From Acidobacteriota bacterium (GTDB taxonomy: Bacteria; Acidobacteriota; Vicinamibacteria; Vicinamibacterales; 2-12-FULL-66-21), in NCBI GenBank assembly GCA_013697225.1, contig JACCXG010000092.1:1-7538 (forward strand): DNA of 7,538 bases. Reading direction: 5' to 3'. The notes beneath the pieces were generated by a model that worked only from the letters and a program-made list of their open reading frames with translations, was not told the origin of the DNA and made no database searches. The translations under genes and the position numbers were made by a program. Within the stretch, counting starts at the first letter, position 1; each line of letters opens with the position of its first letter. This document shows positions 4,624 to 7,538 of this stretch, piece by piece.

Positions 4624-7538
4624 GTGTCGATCACACGACTCGTGATCCGCAGCGCCTTGTATCACTGGCGCACGAACCTTGCGGTCTGCCTGGGCGTGGC
4701 GGCTGCCGTGGGAGTGCTTGGGGGCGCGCTGCTCGTCGGCGACTCCGTGCGTGGCAGCCTCCGGGACCTGGCGGTGTTGCGGCTGGGCCGTACGGGGCAT
4801 GCCGTCTCCTCGACCGGCTACTTCCGGGAAGCGCTCTCAACCGAGCTGAGTGCTCGCGCCTCCGCCGACACGGTGCCGCTCATTGCCGTTGGCGGCGCCG
4901 TGACCCACGAATCATCCAGGCGGCGGGCCTCCGGCGTCCTGGTCTACGGTGTGGACGAGCGGTTCTGGAGGTTCCACGGAGTCGAGCCGCGAGAGGGCGT
5001 GTATGTGTCCCCCGCGTTGGCGGCGGAGCTGACGGCGGCTGAAGGGGACGTGCTCCTGACCCGGCTGCAGCGCCCCTCGGAGATTCCGCTGGAGTCGCTC
5101 TTCGCGCAGAAGGAAGACATGGCCCGCACGGTGCGCCTCACCGTCGCCGGTGCGCTCGGGCGGGAGGAGCTCGGGGAGTTCGCCCTGCAGCCACAGCAGT
5201 CCGAGGTCAGGGCCGTGTTCGTGCCACTCCAGCGGCTGCAGCGCGACCTTGGCGTGCCTGGCGGAGTGAACACGATTCTGCTGGCCGACGGCGTGACCGA
5301 TTCGGACGCGGATCTGGCGTTCCGAGAGGGGGTCACGCTCGAAGACCTGGGGGTCAAGGTCAGCGTCGCGCCCGACGCCGCGACGCTGATCGTTGAAAGT
5401 GCGAGCGGCGTTGTCAGCGAGGGCCTCGAAGCGGCCGCGCGGGCGGCAGCGGAAGCATCCGGCCTGACGCCGGTGCCGGTGTTCACTTACCTTGCGAATG
5501 CCATTCGCATAGGTGGCCGCGAAGTGCCGTACTCCCTGGTCACAGGAGTGCCGTTGGATCGGCTCGCCGGGGATACGCCGCAAGGGTCCGCCGGCTCCAC
5601 CCCCGGGCCAGGCTCTGACGGGCTGGTACTCAACGAATGGGCGGCCCGGGAGCTGGGTGCGTCCGCCGGAGACGCTGCCGAGATCGATTACTACCTCTGG
5701 GATGCCGCCGCCGGCTTGCGCACCTCGACGGCCCGATTCACGGTGACCGGAGTCGTGCCGATCGCCGGCCTTGCCGGGGACCCCCGTCTGGCGCCGGAGT
5801 ACCCGGGCATTACAGGCGCCGAGAGCCTGGGAGACTGGGACCCGCCGTTTCCTCTGGATCTCTCACGCATCCGTCCGCAGGACGAGCGCTACTGGGACGA
5901 TTACCGGACCACCCCCAAGGCCTTTCTTCCCTACGACCGTGCCCGCGACCTCTGGTCCACGAGATACGGGCGGCTCACGAGCCTGAGGCTTGCGGTTCCC
6001 GAGGGCTCCGATCCGACTCAGGTCTCGGCCGCGCTCCAGCGCCGGCTGCAGGAGACCCTTGATCCCTCGGGCGAGGGGCTGGTGCTCATCCCGTCCCGCC
6101 GCCTCGCTCTCGAGGCCTCGGCGGGCGCGACAAACTTCGCCGAGTATTTCACGTACTTCAGCTTCTTCATCGTCGTATCCGCGCTGCTTCTCACGGTCCT
6201 TTTCTTCCGGCTGGGTGTGGAAGGGCGGCTGCGGCAGATTGGCATCCTGCGGGCCTCGGGGTACACATCGGCGCACGTGCGCCGGATGTTCCTGTCGGAA
6301 GCTGCGGTCCTGGCGCTCGCAGGCAGCCTGCTCGGCATCGCGGTGGCGATCGGGTACGCCCACGTGATCGTCCATGGGCTGACGACGTGGTGGGTGGGCG
6401 CGGTGGGTACGACGCTCCTGAGCGTCCACATCTCTCCGCTGAGCCTTGTGCTTGGTGCCGCCGGAGGGATTGCCGCCGCGCTCCTGTGCGTGCTGCTGTC
6501 GCTCCGGGCCGTGGCAAAGCGGTCGCCGCGCGCGCTGCTCGGGGCGCATTCCCTCGAAGATCCGGCAGGCCTGGCGGGGCGAGGCGCCAGGCGTTCGGTC
6601 CGTGCGGCCGGGCTGATTGCGCTTGCAGGTCTTGCGCTGCTTGCCGTGGGATTTGCAGTGCAGGAAGCACAGGCCGGCGCGTTCTTCGGCGGCGGCGCGG
6701 CGCTGTTGACCGCTTTTCTGCTCTTTCTGTCGTCCTGGCTGCGCTCGCGGGATCAGCGGGCGATTACCGGGCGCGGGGCCTGGGCCGTTTCGCGCCTTGG
6801 TTTTCGAAGCGCCTCGTTCCGCCCCGGCCGCAGCGTGCTCTCGGCGGCGCTTGTCGCGTCAGCTGCCTTCATCATCGTCTCGGTGGACGCGTTCAGGCGC
6901 GGCGAGGGAGACTTCTCTGCGGATCCGCAGTCGGGGACTGGCGGGTACGCGCTTCTGGCCGAAGCTGATGTCCCCATCGTGCACAACCCGAACGAGCCTG
7001 CCGGGCGAGAAGCCCTGCTGATCCAGGCGCCGGAGCTCGAGGCGGTACGATTCAGCAGGTTCCGGCTTCGTCCGGGGGAGGATGCCAGCTGCCTCAACTT
7101 GTACCGCCCGTCCAATCCAAGAATCGTCGCGCCGGAGCGGTCCTTCATTGAAAGTCGAAGGTTCACGTTCGGCGGATCCCTTGCCGGGACAGATGAGGAG
7201 CGCGCGAACCCCTGGCTGCTGCTGCAGCGGACGTTCGACGACGGAGCGGTGCCGGTCATCGCCGATGCCACCTCGCTGCAGTACGTCCTCCATGCCTCTC
7301 TGGGGGATACGATGTCGATCGATGTCGGCGCCGCCCGTCCGCTGACGCTGCGATTCGTCGGAGCGCTCCGCGACAGCGTGCTGCAGGGGGAGCTGATCAT
7401 GGGCGAGGAACAGTTCGTCAGGCTCTTCCCTGGTCACGAGGGGTACCGCTACTTCCTGATCGAGGCGCCTGCCGTCACTACACGCGCGGAGGCGGCGGCG
7501 CTGGCCGAAGCCCTCGAGCGGGATCTCCAGCCGTTCGG
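4624..7538 (+). CDS. Large FtsX/MacB-type ABC transporter permease, 3' end beyond window
   Basis: The frame is open from GTG 4624 to the window edge: 971 codons with no stop, so the C-terminus is missing. After a short cytoplasmic start, TM1 spans about residues 19-38 and ends in GDSVRGSLRDL. A large extracytoplasmic domain (about 40-505) follows. It includes LVLNEWAARELGA, typical of MacB periplasmic core domains, and an aromatic, acidic stretch at 404-434. A first FtsX unit lies at about 508-630 (three helices), with VEGRLRQIGILRASG between helices. Further hydrophobic segments lie at about 660-680, 684-704 and 735-755. A second extracytoplasmic domain starts near 760 and contains FRLRPGEDASCLNLY (813-827). 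This matches a duplicated YbbP-like plan, where three more helices would be expected beyond the edge. It pairs with the ATPase 4 bases upstream. Proteins of this fold move lipids, lipoproteins or drugs, or transmit force; which applies here is unknown. Confidence 0.9.
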   Translation, partial: MSITRLVIRSALYHWRTNLAVCLGVAAAVGVLGGALLVGDSVRGSLRDLAVLRLGRTGHAVSSTGYFREALSTELSARASADTVPLIAVGGAVTHESSRRRASGVLVYGVDERFWRFHGVEPREGVYVSPALAAELTAAEGDVLLTRLQRPSEIPLESLFAQKEDMARTVRLTVAGALGREELGEFALQPQQSEVRAVFVPLQRLQRDLGVPGGVNTILLADGVTDSDADLAFREGVTLEDLGVKVSVAPDAATLIVESASGVVSEGLEAAARAAAEASGLTPVPVFTYLANAIRIGGREVPYSLVTGVPLDRLAGDTPQGSAGSTPGPGSDGLVLNEWAARELGASAGDAAEIDYYLWDAAAGLRTSTARFTVTGVVPIAGLAGDPRLAPEYPGITGAESLGDWDPPFPLDLSRIRPQDERYWDDYRTTPKAFLPYDRARDLWSTRYGRLTSLRLAVPEGSDPTQVSAALQRRLQETLDPSGEGLVLIPSRRLALEASAGATNFAEYFTYFSFFIVVSALLLTVLFFRLGVEGRLRQIGILRASGYTSAHVRRMFLSEAAVLALAGSLLGIAVAIGYAHVIVHGLTTWWVGAVGTTLLSVHISPLSLVLGAAGGIAAALLCVLLSLRAVAKRSPRALLGAHSLEDPAGLAGRGARRSVRAAGLIALAGLALLAVGFAVQEAQAGAFFGGGAALLTAFLLFLSSWLRSRDQRAITGRGAWAVSRLGFRSASFRPGRSVLSAALVASAAFIIVSVDAFRRGEGDFSADPQSGTGGYALLAEADVPIVHNPNEPAGREALLIQAPELEAVRFSRFRLRPGEDASCLNLYRPSNPRIVAPERSFIESRRFTFGGSLAGTDEERANPWLLLQRTFDDGAVPVIADATSLQYVLHASLGDTMSIDVGAARPLTLRFVGALRDSVLQGELIMGEEQFVRLFPGHEGYRYFLIEAPAVTTRAEAAALAEALERDLQPF

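Noticed and set aside
4912..6549. Antisense open frames at 4912-5583 and 5863-6549 inside the permease region
   Set aside because: The + strand frame from 4624 is continuous, with helices and MacB-core motifs across the same region; the antisense translations are rich in Arg, Gln and Pro without family signals.

Overview
The window is high-GC bacterial DNA, coding almost end to end on the + strand. It holds five tightly packed genes and has no non-coding stretch longer than about 40 bases. No RNA gene, insertion sequence, CRISPR array or integration site is visible. The glycosyltransferase and the FtsX-type permease carry motif variants I associate with Acidobacteriota (Vicinamibacteria-like) and Planctomycetota. 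Together with the GC bias this suggests an acidobacterial or similar soil or metagenomic source, but this is an inference from family resemblance and not a firm assignment.

Layout, left to right. (1) 41-1141 encodes a short adenylate-forming enzyme related to the LuxE acyl-protein synthetase and PaaK groups. (2) 1167-2642 encodes an aldehyde-dehydrogenase-fold protein with an intact catalytic cysteine, resembling the acyl reductase (LuxC) side of a carboxylic acid reductase pair. (3) 2639-3931 encodes a GT-B family 4 glycosyltransferase with an unusual N-terminal CxxC. (4) 3936-4619 encodes a LolD/MacB/YbbA-type ABC ATPase. (5) 4624 to beyond the right edge encodes a very large FtsX/MacB-type permease, open for 971 codons with no stop in the window.

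The junctions are a 25-base gap, a 4-base GTGA overlap, a 4-base gap and a 4-base gap. This indicates one polycistronic unit with translational coupling. Genes 1 and 2 could activate a carboxylic acid with ATP and reduce it to an aldehyde. Gene 3 would transfer a sugar. Genes 4 and 5 form one ATPase-permease transporter of the type that moves lipids or lipoproteins out of, or works mechanically on, the inner membrane. A speculative joint reading is an envelope-lipid or glycolipid pathway combining acyl activation and reduction, glycosylation and extraction. No luciferase genes (LuxAB) are present, so bioluminescence is not implied. The substrate cannot be read from the sequence, and both ends of the gene cluster lie outside the window.
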